Positions 1-8,987 of a stretch of 64,000 nucleotides of DNA are shown in pieces. Within the stretch, counting starts at the first letter, position 1; each line of letters begins with the position of its first letter. The translations under genes were made by a program, and so were the position numbers. Location of the stretch: positions 22,186 to 86,185 of the forward strand of contig NZ_RCZC01000012.1 in the NCBI RefSeq assembly GCF_006439055.1, written 5' to 3'. The notes under the pieces were generated by a model. That model was not told the DNA's origin. It searched no databases and worked only from the letters and a program-made list of their open reading frames with translations. The DNA is from Sphingomonas glacialis (GTDB taxonomy: Bacteria; Pseudomonadota; Alphaproteobacteria; Sphingomonadales; Sphingomonadaceae).

Positions 1-249
1 CTCGCCGAATTCTCGCTCGAGGCGCGCGTGAAGACGTTCGGTAATTTCGGTGTGGTGCCGTTCTTCGACGGCGGCAATATCTCGACCGGGTTGCTCCCGA
101 GCCTCGGCGCGCTCCGCTACGGCGCGGGGCTCGGCGTGCGCTATTATTCCAATTTCGGGCCGATTCGCATCGATGTCGGCACGCCGGTAAACCCTGCGCC
201 GGGCGATCCGCGCGTCGCGGTCTATGTCTCGCTGGGACAGGCGTTTTGA
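1..249 (+). CDS. tamA: TamA-like outer-membrane assembly protein, C-terminal end (partial)
   Basis: This is the 3' end of a gene entering from the left edge; the open frame runs from base 1 without a start. The 82 visible residues look like the last strands of an Omp85/BamA-type barrel: alternating hydrophobic and aromatic residues, GVRYYSNFGPIRIDVGTPVN, and a terminal phenylalanine (SLGQAF), the usual outer-membrane C-terminal signature. The next gene is tamB, overlapping by four bases, which favours TamA over BamA. TamA is the outer-membrane half of the TAM complex, which inserts proteins and helps lipid transport across the periplasm. The N-terminal POTRA domains lie outside the window. 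Confidence 0.8.
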   Translation, partial: LAEFSLEARVKTFGNFGVVPFFDGGNISTGLLPSLGALRYGAGLGVRYYSNFGPIRIDVGTPVNPAPGDPRVAVYVSLGQAF

Positions 250-3200
250 GCGACGATACGCTGCCTCCCGAAGCTACGCCCCCCGAAGCGGTACCCGACG
301 AGCCCGCACCGCGGACGATCAAGCCGCACGGGGTGTGGGGGCGGATCGTGTTCGTCGTCGTCGCCTCGCTGTTCCTGCTCTCGCTGGCGGCGCTCGGGCT
401 GATCGATACGAGCATCGGACATCGCTTCCTCACCGATCAGATCGCGGCGATCCGGCCGGCCAACGGCCTGCGCTACAGTATCGGGCGGATCGAGGGCTCG
501 ATCTATGGCCGCGCGACGCTGATCGACGTCCGTGTGCGCGATGCGCGCGGCGTGTTCTTTGCCGCACCCCGCGCGGAGCTCGATTGGTCGCCGTTCCACT
601 GGCTCGACAATCGGCTCGATATCACGAGCCTGCGGATCGCCTCCGCCTCGCTCGCGCGATTGCCGCAGACCAAGCCGACACGCCCCGGCCCGATCCTGCC
701 GAGCTTCGACATCCATATCGGCCGCCTCGCGGTCGACCGGCTCGTCGTCGCGCCGGCGCTCGCCGGGGTCGAGCGCGTCGCGCGGGTGCGCGCGCGCGCC
801 GACGTCCTGCGCGGTCGCGCGTTGATCGATCTCGCCGCGGTCGTGGCGGGGAGCGACGACATCCGCCTCCATCTCGACGCCGCCCCCGATCGCAACCGGC
901 TCGAGGCGACCGCCCGCGTGCGCGGCACTGCGCGCGGTGTGCTCGCCAAGCTCTCGGGCTTCGGCAAGCCGATCGCGCTCGATCTTGCCGGCAAGGGCAG
1001 CTGGGCGGCGTGGCGCGGCAACATGGTGGCGGACGTCGGGACGACCCGGCTTGCCGATCTCGCGCTGACCAACCGCGCCGGTAGCTATGCGGTGTCGGGT
1101 GTCCTCGTCCCGGCTCCGCTGGCGCACGGCAAGCTCCAGCGGCTGACGGTGCCGCGTGTGCTCGTTCATGGCGCTGCGATGCTCGTCGATCGCCAGCTCA
1201 AGGGCAATCTGTCGCTGCGCTCGGACTCGCTCGACGTGACCGGTGACGGCACGATCGACCTGGCGCAAAGCGCGTTCCGCAACGTCCGGATCCATGCCTT
1301 CCTGACGCGGCCGAGCGCGCTCTTTCCCAACATGACCGGCCGCGCGATCGAACTCCGCGCCATCCTCGACGGCCGCTTCGCGACCGCGGCGTTCGACTAT
1401 CGCCTGACAGCCCAGCGCTTCGCGTTCGACAATACCGGCTTTGAGGATTTCCGCGCGGCGGGGCGTGGGCATTTCTCGAAACAGCCGGTCCTCGTGCCGA
1501 TCCGCGCGACCGCGGCGCGCGTCACCGGCGTGGGTGATGTCGCGGGGGGCATCCTGCGGAACCTGACGATCGACGGCGTCTTGCGCGTGACCCCGCAACT
1601 CGTGCTCGGCGACGACCTAAAGCTGACCTCGGACAAGCTCAACGGGCGGATCAACCTGCTGCTCGACCTGCGCGACGGGCGCTACGACATCGGCATCAAT
1701 GGCGGGCTCGGGCGCTATCGCATCCCGGGGCTCGGCGTGGTCGACGTGGAGACGACGCTCAAGGTCGTGCCGGGGCCGGGCGGGCGCGGGACGCGCGTCG
1801 TCGGGCAGGGCGTCGCGCAGATGATCACGCTCGAAAACGCCTTCTTCCGCTCGCTCGGTGGCGGGCTGCCGCGGGTCGTCACCGGGCTCGAGCGCACGCC
1901 GGACGGCTTGCTCCACCTCAACAACCTAGTGCTGACCGCGCCGCAGCTTCGCATCACCGGCAATGGCGTGCGCCGCCGCGACGGCACTTTCCATTTCGAG
2001 GGCGCGGGCCAGCAGACGACCTATGGGCCGCTGACGATCAAGCTCGACGGCAAGATCGATCATCCGACGCTCGATCTGGTCTTCGCGCGGCCCAACCAAA
2101 CGATGGGCCTGTCGAACGTCGTCGCGCATCTCGACCCGACCGATACCGGCTTCGCCTTCACCGCACGCGGCGACTCGCGGCTCGGGCCGTTCAGCGGCAA
2201 TGGCGCGATCCTGCTGCCCAAGGGTGGCGACGGGACGATCGCAATCGCCGATCTCGCGGTGAGTGGCACCCACGCCAAGGGGCCGCTGCGGATCGTCCCC
2301 GGCGGATTCGACGGCAAGCTCGATGTGGCGGGTGGCGGCCTCGCGGGGACGCTGTTGTTCCGCCCGGTGCAGGAAAAGCAACAGATCGAAGCGCATCTCG
2401 ACGCGACCGCAGCGCGGCTCGCCAACGCGTTCGTCCTGCGGCGCGGGCATCTCGACCTCGTCGCGCTGCTCGATCCCGCGGGTACGTCGATCGATGCGAA
2501 CCTGACGGGTGCTGGGCTGCGGCGGAGGTCGCTGGTGATCGGGCGCTTTGCCGCCCATGCCAAGCTGCGCGACGGCACGGGGACGATCACCGCCTCGATC
2601 GCGGGCTCGCAGGGCCGCGCATTCGATATCCAGTCGGTGACGCAGGTCGCGCCCGACCGCTACGTCGTGTCGGCGCACGGCACGCTCGACCGGCGCCCGC
2701 TGACGCTCGTCACCCCCGCGGTGGTGACGCGCGACGGCGATGGCTGGCGGCTCGCTCCGACTGACCTGACCTTCTCGGGCGGTGCGGCCAAGGTGTCCGG
2801 GCGCTTTACCGGCGCGTCGAGCGAACTTGCCGCGACCGTCGCGCGGATGCCGCTGTCGATCCTCGATATCGGCTATCCCGGCCTCGCGCTCGGCGGCAAT
2901 GCCTCGGGCAGCCTGTCCTACACGCAGGGCGGTGGCGCGGCCCCCACCGGCAAGATCGACATGACGGTGCGCGGGCTGACGCGCTCGGGACTCATCGTCT
3001 CGTCGCGCCCGGTCGATGTCGGCATTTCGGGGCTGCTCTCGCGCGACCGGCTCGCGGCACGCGCGGTCGCCGAAACGGGCGGCAAGACCGTCGGCCGCGC
3101 GCAGATGCTGCTTACCCTGCCGGGCGGCGACGATCTCGCGCAGCGCGTGCAAAATGCCGGCCTGTTTGCGCAGCTGCGCTATGACGGACCCGCCGACACC

Positions 3201-4442
3201 GTCTGGCGGCTGACGGGGGTCGAGCTGTTCGACCTCACCGGACCGGTCGCGATCGGCGCCGATGCCGGCGGGACGGTGGCCAATCCGCAAATCAAGGGCG
3301 TCGTCCAGGCCAAGGGCGCGAAGATCGAGAGCACGACGACCGGCACCGTGCTGACCAACGTCCAGACCACCGGGCGCTTCGGCGGATCGCGGCTCGTGCT
3401 CGATCGCTTCGCCGCCGATGCCGGGAAGGGCGGGCATGTCACCGGCACCGGCGTGTTCGATTTCGCCGCGAAGAACGGGCTCGGGCTCGACCTCCAGGTT
3501 CAGGCCGATCACGCCGTGATGATCGCCCGCGACGATATCGGCGCCACCGTCTCCGGGCCGCTGCGCTTCCAGTCGGATGGGGCGGGGGGCACGATCTCGG
3601 GCAATCTCCGGCTCGACAAGAGCCGCTATCGGCTCGGTCAGGCGAGTGCCGCCAGCGCCTTGCCGCAGCTCAACATTCGCGAGATCAACCTGCCCGATGG
3701 CGGGCAGGACGACGAGACGCCGCCGGTGCCCTGGACGCTCGCGATCCATGCGCGCGCGCCTAATCAGGTGCTCGTCACCGGGCTCGGGCTGCGCAGCGAA
3801 TGGTCGGCCGATCTGCAGATCGCGGGCGCGCCCGACAATCCGGCGATCACCGGGCGCGCCGATCTCGTCCGCGGCAATTACGATTTCGCCGGGCGGACCT
3901 TCGGGCTCGACCGCGGCAAGATCCTGTTCGCGGGCGAGGTGCCGGCCAACCCCGCGCTCGACATCGTCGCCAACGCCAATACGACCGGCCTGACCGCGTC
4001 GATCAACGTGACGGGGCCCGCGCTCAAGCCCGAGATCACCTTTTCGAGCACACCTGCCTTGCCGCAGGACGAACTGCTGTCGCGACTGCTGTTCGGGACG
4101 TCGATCACCAATCTCTCGGCGCCCGAGGCGTTGCAATTGGCTTCGGCGGTGGCCGCGCTGCAGAACGGCAAGGGCGGGCTCGACCCGATCAACGCGGTGC
4201 GGCGTGTTGCGGGGCTAGACCGGCTGCGGATCGTCTCGGCCGATCCGACGACCGGGCAGAAGACCTCGGTCGCCGCAGGCAAGTACATCACGCGACGCTT
4301 CTATGCCGAGATCGTCACCGACGGCGCGGGCTATTCGGCGACGCAGGTCGAGTTCCAGGTGACGCGCTGGCTGTCGCTGCTCTCGACAGTGTCGACGCTT
4401 GGCCGCCAGACCGCCAATGTCCGCGTGTCGAAGGACTATTGA
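246..4442 (+). CDS. tamB: TamB-type translocation and assembly module protein (DUF490)
   Basis: The 1398-residue protein begins at a TTG overlapping the tamA stop (TTGA), implying translational coupling. Residues about 30-50 form a single membrane anchor (IVFVVVASLFLLSLAALGL), followed by an AsmA-like N-terminal part and a very long repetitive beta-rich region. The last ~350 residues carry the TamB/DUF490 domain (e.g. GNYDFAGRTFGLDRGKILF) and the protein ends in a short beta-strand tail, NVRVSKDY. TamB is an inner-membrane-anchored bridge that spans the periplasm and docks on TamA. Length and order match the family; the exact start is uncertain because an ATG alternative is not close by. Confidence 0.9.
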   Translation: MSDDTLPPEATPPEAVPDEPAPRTIKPHGVWGRIVFVVVASLFLLSLAALGLIDTSIGHRFLTDQIAAIRPANGLRYSIGRIEGSIYGRATLIDVRVRDARGVFFAAPRAELDWSPFHWLDNRLDITSLRIASASLARLPQTKPTRPGPILPSFDIHIGRLAVDRLVVAPALAGVERVARVRARADVLRGRALIDLAAVVAGSDDIRLHLDAAPDRNRLEATARVRGTARGVLAKLSGFGKPIALDLAGKGSWAAWRGNMVADVGTTRLADLALTNRAGSYAVSGVLVPAPLAHGKLQRLTVPRVLVHGAAMLVDRQLKGNLSLRSDSLDVTGDGTIDLAQSAFRNVRIHAFLTRPSALFPNMTGRAIELRAILDGRFATAAFDYRLTAQRFAFDNTGFEDFRAAGRGHFSKQPVLVPIRATAARVTGVGDVAGGILRNLTIDGVLRVTPQLVLGDDLKLTSDKLNGRINLLLDLRDGRYDIGINGGLGRYRIPGLGVVDVETTLKVVPGPGGRGTRVVGQGVAQMITLENAFFRSLGGGLPRVVTGLERTPDGLLHLNNLVLTAPQLRITGNGVRRRDGTFHFEGAGQQTTYGPLTIKLDGKIDHPTLDLVFARPNQTMGLSNVVAHLDPTDTGFAFTARGDSRLGPFSGNGAILLPKGGDGTIAIADLAVSGTHAKGPLRIVPGGFDGKLDVAGGGLAGTLLFRPVQEKQQIEAHLDATAARLANAFVLRRGHLDLVALLDPAGTSIDANLTGAGLRRRSLVIGRFAAHAKLRDGTGTITASIAGSQGRAFDIQSVTQVAPDRYVVSAHGTLDRRPLTLVTPAVVTRDGDGWRLAPTDLTFSGGAAKVSGRFTGASSELAATVARMPLSILDIGYPGLALGGNASGSLSYTQGGGAAPTGKIDMTVRGLTRSGLIVSSRPVDVGISGLLSRDRLAARAVAETGGKTVGRAQMLLTLPGGDDLAQRVQNAGLFAQLRYDGPADTVWRLTGVELFDLTGPVAIGADAGGTVANPQIKGVVQAKGAKIESTTTGTVLTNVQTTGRFGGSRLVLDRFAADAGKGGHVTGTGVFDFAAKNGLGLDLQVQADHAVMIARDDIGATVSGPLRFQSDGAGGTISGNLRLDKSRYRLGQASAASALPQLNIREINLPDGGQDDETPPVPWTLAIHARAPNQVLVTGLGLRSEWSADLQIAGAPDNPAITGRADLVRGNYDFAGRTFGLDRGKILFAGEVPANPALDIVANANTTGLTASINVTGPALKPEITFSSTPALPQDELLSRLLFGTSITNLSAPEALQLASAVAALQNGKGGLDPINAVRRVAGLDRLRIVSADPTTGQKTSVAAGKYITRRFYAEIVTDGAGYSATQVEFQVTRWLSLLSTVSTLGRQTANVRVSKDY

Positions 4443-4836
4443 GCCGCGGGGGCGGGCCAGATCTCGAGCGCGAGGCCGGGGATGTCGCGGAAATCGTCAC
4501 CGTTGATGGTGACGAGCGTGAGACCGAGAGTGATCGCGGTGGCTGCGATGAGCCGATCAAGAATGCGCGGTCGCGAAAACCCGCACGTGGCAACGATCTG
4601 GCCATAGCACCGCACGACAGGGGCATCGCACGGAAGGATTTCGAGGCCCTCCAGAAGGATGTCGAGCCGGGCCCGGCGTCGCGCAGCGGTGCCCGGGTCG
4701 CGATAGACGCCGCCTCGAGCTCGACCCATGACAGCAAAGACAAGCGCGGCGGGCCGGAAAGCGCCGCGATCCGGCCGGACACCGACTCTTCTCCGTCGCG
4801 CAGATGGATCGCCACGTTCGTGTCGATCAAATGCAT
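4436..4836 (-). pseudogene. vapC: VapC-family PIN-domain toxin, frameshifted
   Basis: An ATG at 4836-4834 starts MHLIDTNVAIHLRDGEE, a typical PIN-domain opening with the first acidic residue in DTN. This frame reads to SWVELEA near 4712 and then loses similarity. The neighbouring frame continues a normal VapC: GGVYRDPG, LDILLEGLEILPCD, RILDRLIAATAITLG and LVTINGDDFRDIPGL, ending at a TAG that overlaps the end of tamB. Reading GAG-GGC-GGC where the sequence has GAGGCGGC restores one frame, so one G appears to be missing at about 4710-4714. VapC toxins are Mg-dependent RNases. The catalytic Asp/Glu set is split between frames, so the gene is probably inactive unless this is a sequencing error. 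Confidence 0.75.
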
Positions 4837-4838
4837 CG

Positions 4839-5102
4839 CTACAGACCAGGCCGATCCGGAAATTCGATCGATGCCCGCGTCTCGACCGGGCTGACGGGGC
4901 CAACCTCGTCGAGCCGCGCCATGAGAGCGGCAAGCTTGCGCTTCTCGTCGAGCGGATTGCGCTGTTTCACCGCGGTAATCGTCACGCGATCGCCTTTACG
5001 ATCGGCCGATACCAACACGCTCGCGACGCTGGCGAAATCGTCCGGCAGGTGGACCGCGATCCCATCCCCAGTCTCGAATACCCGCGTTTCGACCTTGTCC
5101 AT
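4839..5102 (-). CDS. vapB: VapB-type antitoxin (AbrB-like)
   Basis: This 87-residue protein begins MDKVETRVFETGDGIAVHLP, the swapped-hairpin AbrB/SpoVT DNA-binding fold seen in VapB antitoxins, and ends with an acidic and proline-rich tail (IEFPDRPGL) of the kind that wraps the toxin. An in-frame upstream ATG at 5135 would add 11 residues; I chose 5102 because the domain starts there. The stop is separated by two bases from the vapC start, the usual antitoxin-first operon. VapB would bind its own promoter and neutralise VapC. Here it sits next to a frameshifted toxin, so it may be a remnant that still represses. Confidence 0.75.
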   Translation of the reverse strand: MDKVETRVFETGDGIAVHLPDDFASVASVLVSADRKGDRVTITAVKQRNPLDEKRKLAALMARLDEVGPVSPVETRASIEFPDRPGL

Positions 5103-5158
5103 ACGACCCTCCGGCGCTGGCCGAGTAAACGCCATTCGCCTGCGCGATGCAACTTCGG

Positions 5159-5995
5159 CTAAACCCGCCCCGCCACCGCCGCAGCCAGTCGCTCCGGCAC
5201 TTCGGGCGCGATGTCGGGATAGAGATCGGGCTCGATCGCCTCGACTTCAATCAGCGCGAGCTTGCCGTCGGCACGGCGGAGGAGATCGACCCGCGCATAG
5301 AGCGGCGCCTCGGGTAGCGCGGCGAGCACCGCGTCGAACACGCCGCGCGCTTCGGCATCGGGCACATAGCGACTGAAGCGACCGCCGAACTGCGGCTGGA
5401 TCCGAAAGTCGCCCCCTGTTGCGACTTTCCGCGCGGCATGGCTGAACACGCCGTCGATCGCGAAGAGCGAGAGTTCGCCTTCCTCGGTGATCGCTGACAG
5501 GAAGGGCTGGATGATCGCATCGTCGAGCGGGGTGACGGGATCGCCGCGCTTCACGCGAATGGTCTCGTGGCTCCCCGCCGAGATTTGCGGCTTCACCACC
5601 AGCTCATCGCACGCGAACAGATCGAACGCGACGGCAATGCTCGCCTCGTCCGCGCGGCCGAAGCGGCTCGGGACGATGGGAATCCCCGCCGTTTCGAGGG
5701 CCAGCAGATAGGTCTTGCGCGTGTTCCAGGCGAGCAGGGCCGGCGCGTTGAACAACGGCCGGTCATCGGGCCACGCCCCAAGCAGCGCGTCCCACCGCGC
5801 AACGTCGAAATGATAGCCCCACGCGAACAGCGCCAGCGCCGCATCGCCATCGCCGGGGCCGAGATCCCACGGGCGCGGGGCCAGCGTTATCCCGGCGTCG
5901 GCGAAGGCGGCACGGTACGGCGCCAGATGCGCTGCCGCCGCCGCATCGTACGGGCTGCCGCTAACCGGCATCAACACGTCGATGCGGCGCGTCAT
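5159..5995 (-). CDS. ATP-grasp domain protein, DcsG-like
   Basis: The 278-residue protein shows the hallmarks of an ATP-grasp ligase: an N-terminal Rossmann-like part, WNTRKTYLLALETAGIPIVPS leading into the ATP-binding domain, ELVVKPQISAGSHET (Lys for nucleotide), a GDFRIQPQFGG segment, and the Mg-binding end ARVDLL...LIEVEAIEPDLY. These match the family that includes O-ureido-D-serine cyclo-ligase DcsG and many uncharacterised proteins; the substrate cannot be inferred. The start is placed at the ATG 5995 because the longer frame overlaps the aldehyde dehydrogenase gene without similarity. It lies five bases downstream of that gene on the same strand and is probably cotranscribed. Confidence 0.75.
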   Translation of the reverse strand: MTRRIDVLMPVSGSPYDAAAAAHLAPYRAAFADAGITLAPRPWDLGPGDGDAALALFAWGYHFDVARWDALLGAWPDDRPLFNAPALLAWNTRKTYLLALETAGIPIVPSRFGRADEASIAVAFDLFACDELVVKPQISAGSHETIRVKRGDPVTPLDDAIIQPFLSAITEEGELSLFAIDGVFSHAARKVATGGDFRIQPQFGGRFSRYVPDAEARGVFDAVLAALPEAPLYARVDLLRRADGKLALIEVEAIEPDLYPDIAPEVPERLAAAVAGRV

Positions 5996-6000
5996 GCGCG

Positions 6001-7425
6001 TCAGGCCGGCTCGCCGATGACCGTCTTCACTTCCATGAAGTCGGTGAGGCCGAACTTGCCATTCTCGCGGCCATTGCCCGATTGCTTGTAGCCGCCGAAC
6101 GGCGCGTTGCCGTCGGGGCTCCACGAGTTGATCGTGACGAGCCCGGCGCGCAGTCGCGGCGCGACCTTGGCGGCCTTGGCTGGATCGCCCGAGATCGTCG
6201 CCGACAGGCCATAGGGCGTGCCGTTGGCGATCTTCACCGCTTCGTCCTCGCTGTCATAGGCGATCATCGTCGCGACGGGGCCGAACACCTCCTCCTGCGC
6301 GATGCGCATCTCGGGGGTCACGTCGGTGAACAGCGTCGGCTTGATGAAGTAGCCGGCGTTGCGCCCGTCGGGCCGCCCGGTGCCGCCGGTGACGAGCGTC
6401 GCGCCCTCGTCGATCGCCGACTGGATCAGCCCCTGGATCTTGTCGAACTGCGCCTTGTTGACGACCGGCCCGATATGCGCGCCCATCACCGAGGGATCGC
6501 CGACTTCGGTGCCTTCCATCATCGCCTTGACGATGCCGGTCGCCTCGGCGACCTGGCTGGTGTGGACGAGCAGCCGCGTCGGCGCGATGCAGCTCTGCCC
6601 CGAATTGGCGAGCACGCCCTGGACGGTCGGCGGCAGCACCGCGGCGAGATCGGCGCCCTCGAGCACGAGATTGGCCGCCTTGCCGCCGAGTTCCTGGTGG
6701 ACGCGCTTGACCGTCGCGGCGGCCGACTGCGCGATCGCGATGCCCGCGCGGGTCGATCCGGTGAAGCTCACCATGTCGACATCGGGATGCGCCGACAGCG
6801 CCGAGCCGACGCCCTTGCCGTCGCCGTTGACGAGGTTGAACACGCCCGGGGGAACACCCGCCGCGTCGAGGATCTCGGCGAGGATCACCGCGCAGCCGGG
6901 CGATTCCTCGGAGGGCTTGAGGATCATCGTGTCGCCCGCCGCCAGTGCGGGGGCGACCTTGGCGGTGACCTGGTTGAGCGGCCAGTTCCACGGCGTGATC
7001 ATCGCGACGACGCCGAGCGGCTCGTGCACCACCTTGGCGCGGCCGAGCTTCTGCTCGAACTCGAAGCTGTTGAGCGCCTTCAGCGTCGCGATGAAATGCC
7101 CGAGCCCGGCGGGCACCTGCGCCGCGGTCGCAAAGCCGATCGGCGCGCCCATTTCGCTGCTCACCGCAAAGGCGAGGTCGGGAATGCGCTTCTTATATTC
7201 CTCGATGATCCGCTCGAGCAGGGCTGCGCGCTCGGCGACGGTCGTCTGCGAATAGCTGTCGAATGCGGTGCGCGCGGCGACGACCGCGGCGTCGACGTCG
7301 GCGGCGGTGCCGAGCGTGATCTCGGTGCAGGGCTGCTCGGTCGCGGGGTCGATCACGTCATGGCGCGTGCCGCCCTGGCTCTCGACCCAGGCACCGTTGA
7401 TATACTGTTTGAGATAGCTCTTCAT
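6001..7425 (-). CDS. Aldehyde dehydrogenase family protein
   Basis: A 474-residue NAD(P)-dependent aldehyde dehydrogenase. Visible motifs are TPWNWPLNQV (oxyanion Asn and cofactor), SFTGSTRAG (cofactor), QELGGKAANLV (general-base Glu), NSGQSCIAPTRLLV (catalytic Cys), EEVFGPVATMIAYD and PFGGYKQSGNGREN. The start is the ATG at 7425, preceded by GGAGAG in good spacing; the reading frame is open further upstream but lacks similarity. The enzyme oxidises an aldehyde to the acid; the substrate is not determined. It is divergent from the quinone oxidoreductase gene across 112 bases and precedes the ATP-grasp gene in what looks like a two-gene operon. Confidence 0.9.
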   Translation of the reverse strand: MKSYLKQYINGAWVESQGGTRHDVIDPATEQPCTEITLGTAADVDAAVVAARTAFDSYSQTTVAERAALLERIIEEYKKRIPDLAFAVSSEMGAPIGFATAAQVPAGLGHFIATLKALNSFEFEQKLGRAKVVHEPLGVVAMITPWNWPLNQVTAKVAPALAAGDTMILKPSEESPGCAVILAEILDAAGVPPGVFNLVNGDGKGVGSALSAHPDVDMVSFTGSTRAGIAIAQSAAATVKRVHQELGGKAANLVLEGADLAAVLPPTVQGVLANSGQSCIAPTRLLVHTSQVAEATGIVKAMMEGTEVGDPSVMGAHIGPVVNKAQFDKIQGLIQSAIDEGATLVTGGTGRPDGRNAGYFIKPTLFTDVTPEMRIAQEEVFGPVATMIAYDSEDEAVKIANGTPYGLSATISGDPAKAAKVAPRLRAGLVTINSWSPDGNAPFGGYKQSGNGRENGKFGLTDFMEVKTVIGEPA

Positions 7426-7537
7426 CGCCGCTCTCCACGTTTCTGTTTCTCTGCTAGGCCGCGATAAATGGCGTGGCGCGAGATCGGTTGCAACCCGAAA
7501 CGCAGATCGCCGGTTGAGCCGTTGCAGGAGACGAGAC

Positions 7538-8527
7538 ATGGCTGGAAACAGGGCGGCACGCACCGCAAGATTCACGCGCACCGGCGGCCCCGAAGTGATC
7601 GAATGGGTCGATGTCGACCTGCCCGATCCCGGCCCCGGCGAAGTGCGGATGCGCAACACCGCGGTCGGCCTCAACTATATCGACGTCTATTATCGCGCCG
7701 GCGTCTATCCCGCCAAGCTGCCGAGCGGGCTCGGCTCCGAAGCGGCTGGCGTGGTCGAGGCGGTCGGGGAGGGCGTCACCGCCTTCGCACCGGGTGATCG
7801 CGTCGGGACCTTCGGGCCGACGCTCGGCGCCTATGCGACCGCGCGCAACCTGCCCGCCGAAACGCTGATCCGCCTGCCCGACGATATCGATGATCGCACC
7901 GCCGCCGCGCTCCTGCTGAAGGGCTGCACCACCGAATTCCTGGTCGAACGCTGCGCCAAGGTCGAGGCTGGGCAGACCGTGCTCGTCCATGCGGCGGCGG
8001 GCGGGGTCGGGCATCTGCTCGTCGGCTGGCTGAAAGCGATCGGCGCGACCGTGGTCGGAACCGCCGGAAGCGAGGCCAAGGCCGCGCAGGCCAAGGCCGC
8101 GGGTGCCGACCATGTCATCCTCCACAAGCACGAAGACATCGCCGCGCGGGTGCGCGAGATCACGCAAGGGAAGGGTGTGCCGATCATCCTCGACGGCGTC
8201 GGCATGGCGACGTGGGAAGCGTCGCTCGCGAGCGCGGCACCGCGCGGTCTGATCGTCAGCTATGGCAATGCCGGCGGTAAGGTGACCGGGGTCGATCTCG
8301 GGATCCTCGCCGCCAAGGGCTCGCTGTTCGTCACGCGGCCGACGCTGTTCAGCTATTACGCGACGCCCGCCGAACGCGAGGCCGGGACCGACCGCCTGTT
8401 CGCGATGCTGCGCAGCGGCGCGATCACGCCCGAGATCGGCCAGACCTTCGCGCTCGAGGATGCCGCTGCGGCGCACCGCGCGCTCGAGGCAGGCGAGACG
8501 CGCGGGGCGAGCGTCCTGACGGTATGA
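7538..8527 (+). CDS. qor: Quinone oxidoreductase (zeta-crystallin type)
   Basis: The 329-residue protein is a medium-chain reductase without zinc ligands. It has the GroES-like N-terminal domain (GLNYIDVYYRAGVY, GSEAAGVVEAVGEGV, GDRV) and a nucleotide-binding fold with HAAAGGVGHLLVGWLKAIG, the AXXGXXG signature of the QOR subgroup. It should reduce quinones with NADPH by one electron in the cytoplasm. The ATG at 7538 is preceded by GGAG; an in-frame TTG 24 bases upstream is less likely. Its stop abuts the stop of the convergent gene at 8528. Confidence 0.9.
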   Translation: MAGNRAARTARFTRTGGPEVIEWVDVDLPDPGPGEVRMRNTAVGLNYIDVYYRAGVYPAKLPSGLGSEAAGVVEAVGEGVTAFAPGDRVGTFGPTLGAYATARNLPAETLIRLPDDIDDRTAAALLLKGCTTEFLVERCAKVEAGQTVLVHAAAGGVGHLLVGWLKAIGATVVGTAGSEAKAAQAKAAGADHVILHKHEDIAARVREITQGKGVPIILDGVGMATWEASLASAAPRGLIVSYGNAGGKVTGVDLGILAAKGSLFVTRPTLFSYYATPAEREAGTDRLFAMLRSGAITPEIGQTFALEDAAAAHRALEAGETRGASVLTV

Positions 8528-8977
8528 TCAATCGACCGTGGCGGGTTCGCGGGCGGCATCGAAGTGCCGCTCGCACAGCGCGCTGATCGCCAGGTCGAGC
8601 GCGCCGATCCGTTCGCGCATGTGGCGCATCATCGCCAGCCCGGCGAGGCGATATTCCGCCCAGTGCGCGTTGATGTCGACGCCGGCCCATTTGCGCTGAT
8701 AGACCTGATAGTCGAACCCGAGCTTGATATATTCGGCCTGGAGCGTCCACACAGTCGCGACGTCGGGCCCGCCCGCCGTCAGGATCGGGCCGAACAGCGC
8801 TTGCTGCGTATAGGCGTCGAGCGCATGCAGCGCCGCGGTCAGTTCGGTGCGGAACGGCGTGAGCACGACGCAGGCGCCGGCCTCGCGGCCGCTCAGATAC
8901 GGCCTTGCCCGATCGAGCAGGGTCAGCACGTCGCCATGCAGCCGATGGAACTGGTCAAGCGGGTGGTTGGTGCTCAT
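8528..8977 (-). CDS. Conserved hypothetical protein
   Basis: A 149-residue, mostly helical protein that I do not recognise. The start is the ATG at 8977 (MSTNHPLDQFHRLHGDVL); a longer frame exists but has a low-complexity Arg/Gly N-terminus. Scattered His residues in helical context (FHRLHGD, ALHALDAY, RHMRERI) are vaguely reminiscent of hemerythrin-like bundles, but no clear HHE pattern can be shown. Its start is only ten bases from that of rluE on the other strand, so the two genes must use overlapping promoters or leaderless transcripts. Confidence 0.6.
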   Translation of the reverse strand: MSTNHPLDQFHRLHGDVLTLLDRARPYLSGREAGACVVLTPFRTELTAALHALDAYTQQALFGPILTAGGPDVATVWTLQAEYIKLGFDYQVYQRKWAGVDINAHWAEYRLAGLAMMRHMRERIGALDLAISALCERHFDAAREPATVD

Positions 8978-8987
8978 AAGGCCAACC

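Noticed and set aside
222..1598. Long minus-strand frame of 458 codons opposite tamB
   Set aside because: Composition is Arg/Asp/Glu-rich and repetitive, as expected from the antisense of high-G+C coding sequence; tamB reads cleanly on the plus strand.
1926..4136. Minus-strand frame of 736 codons
   Set aside because: Same antisense shadow of tamB, no recognisable domain.
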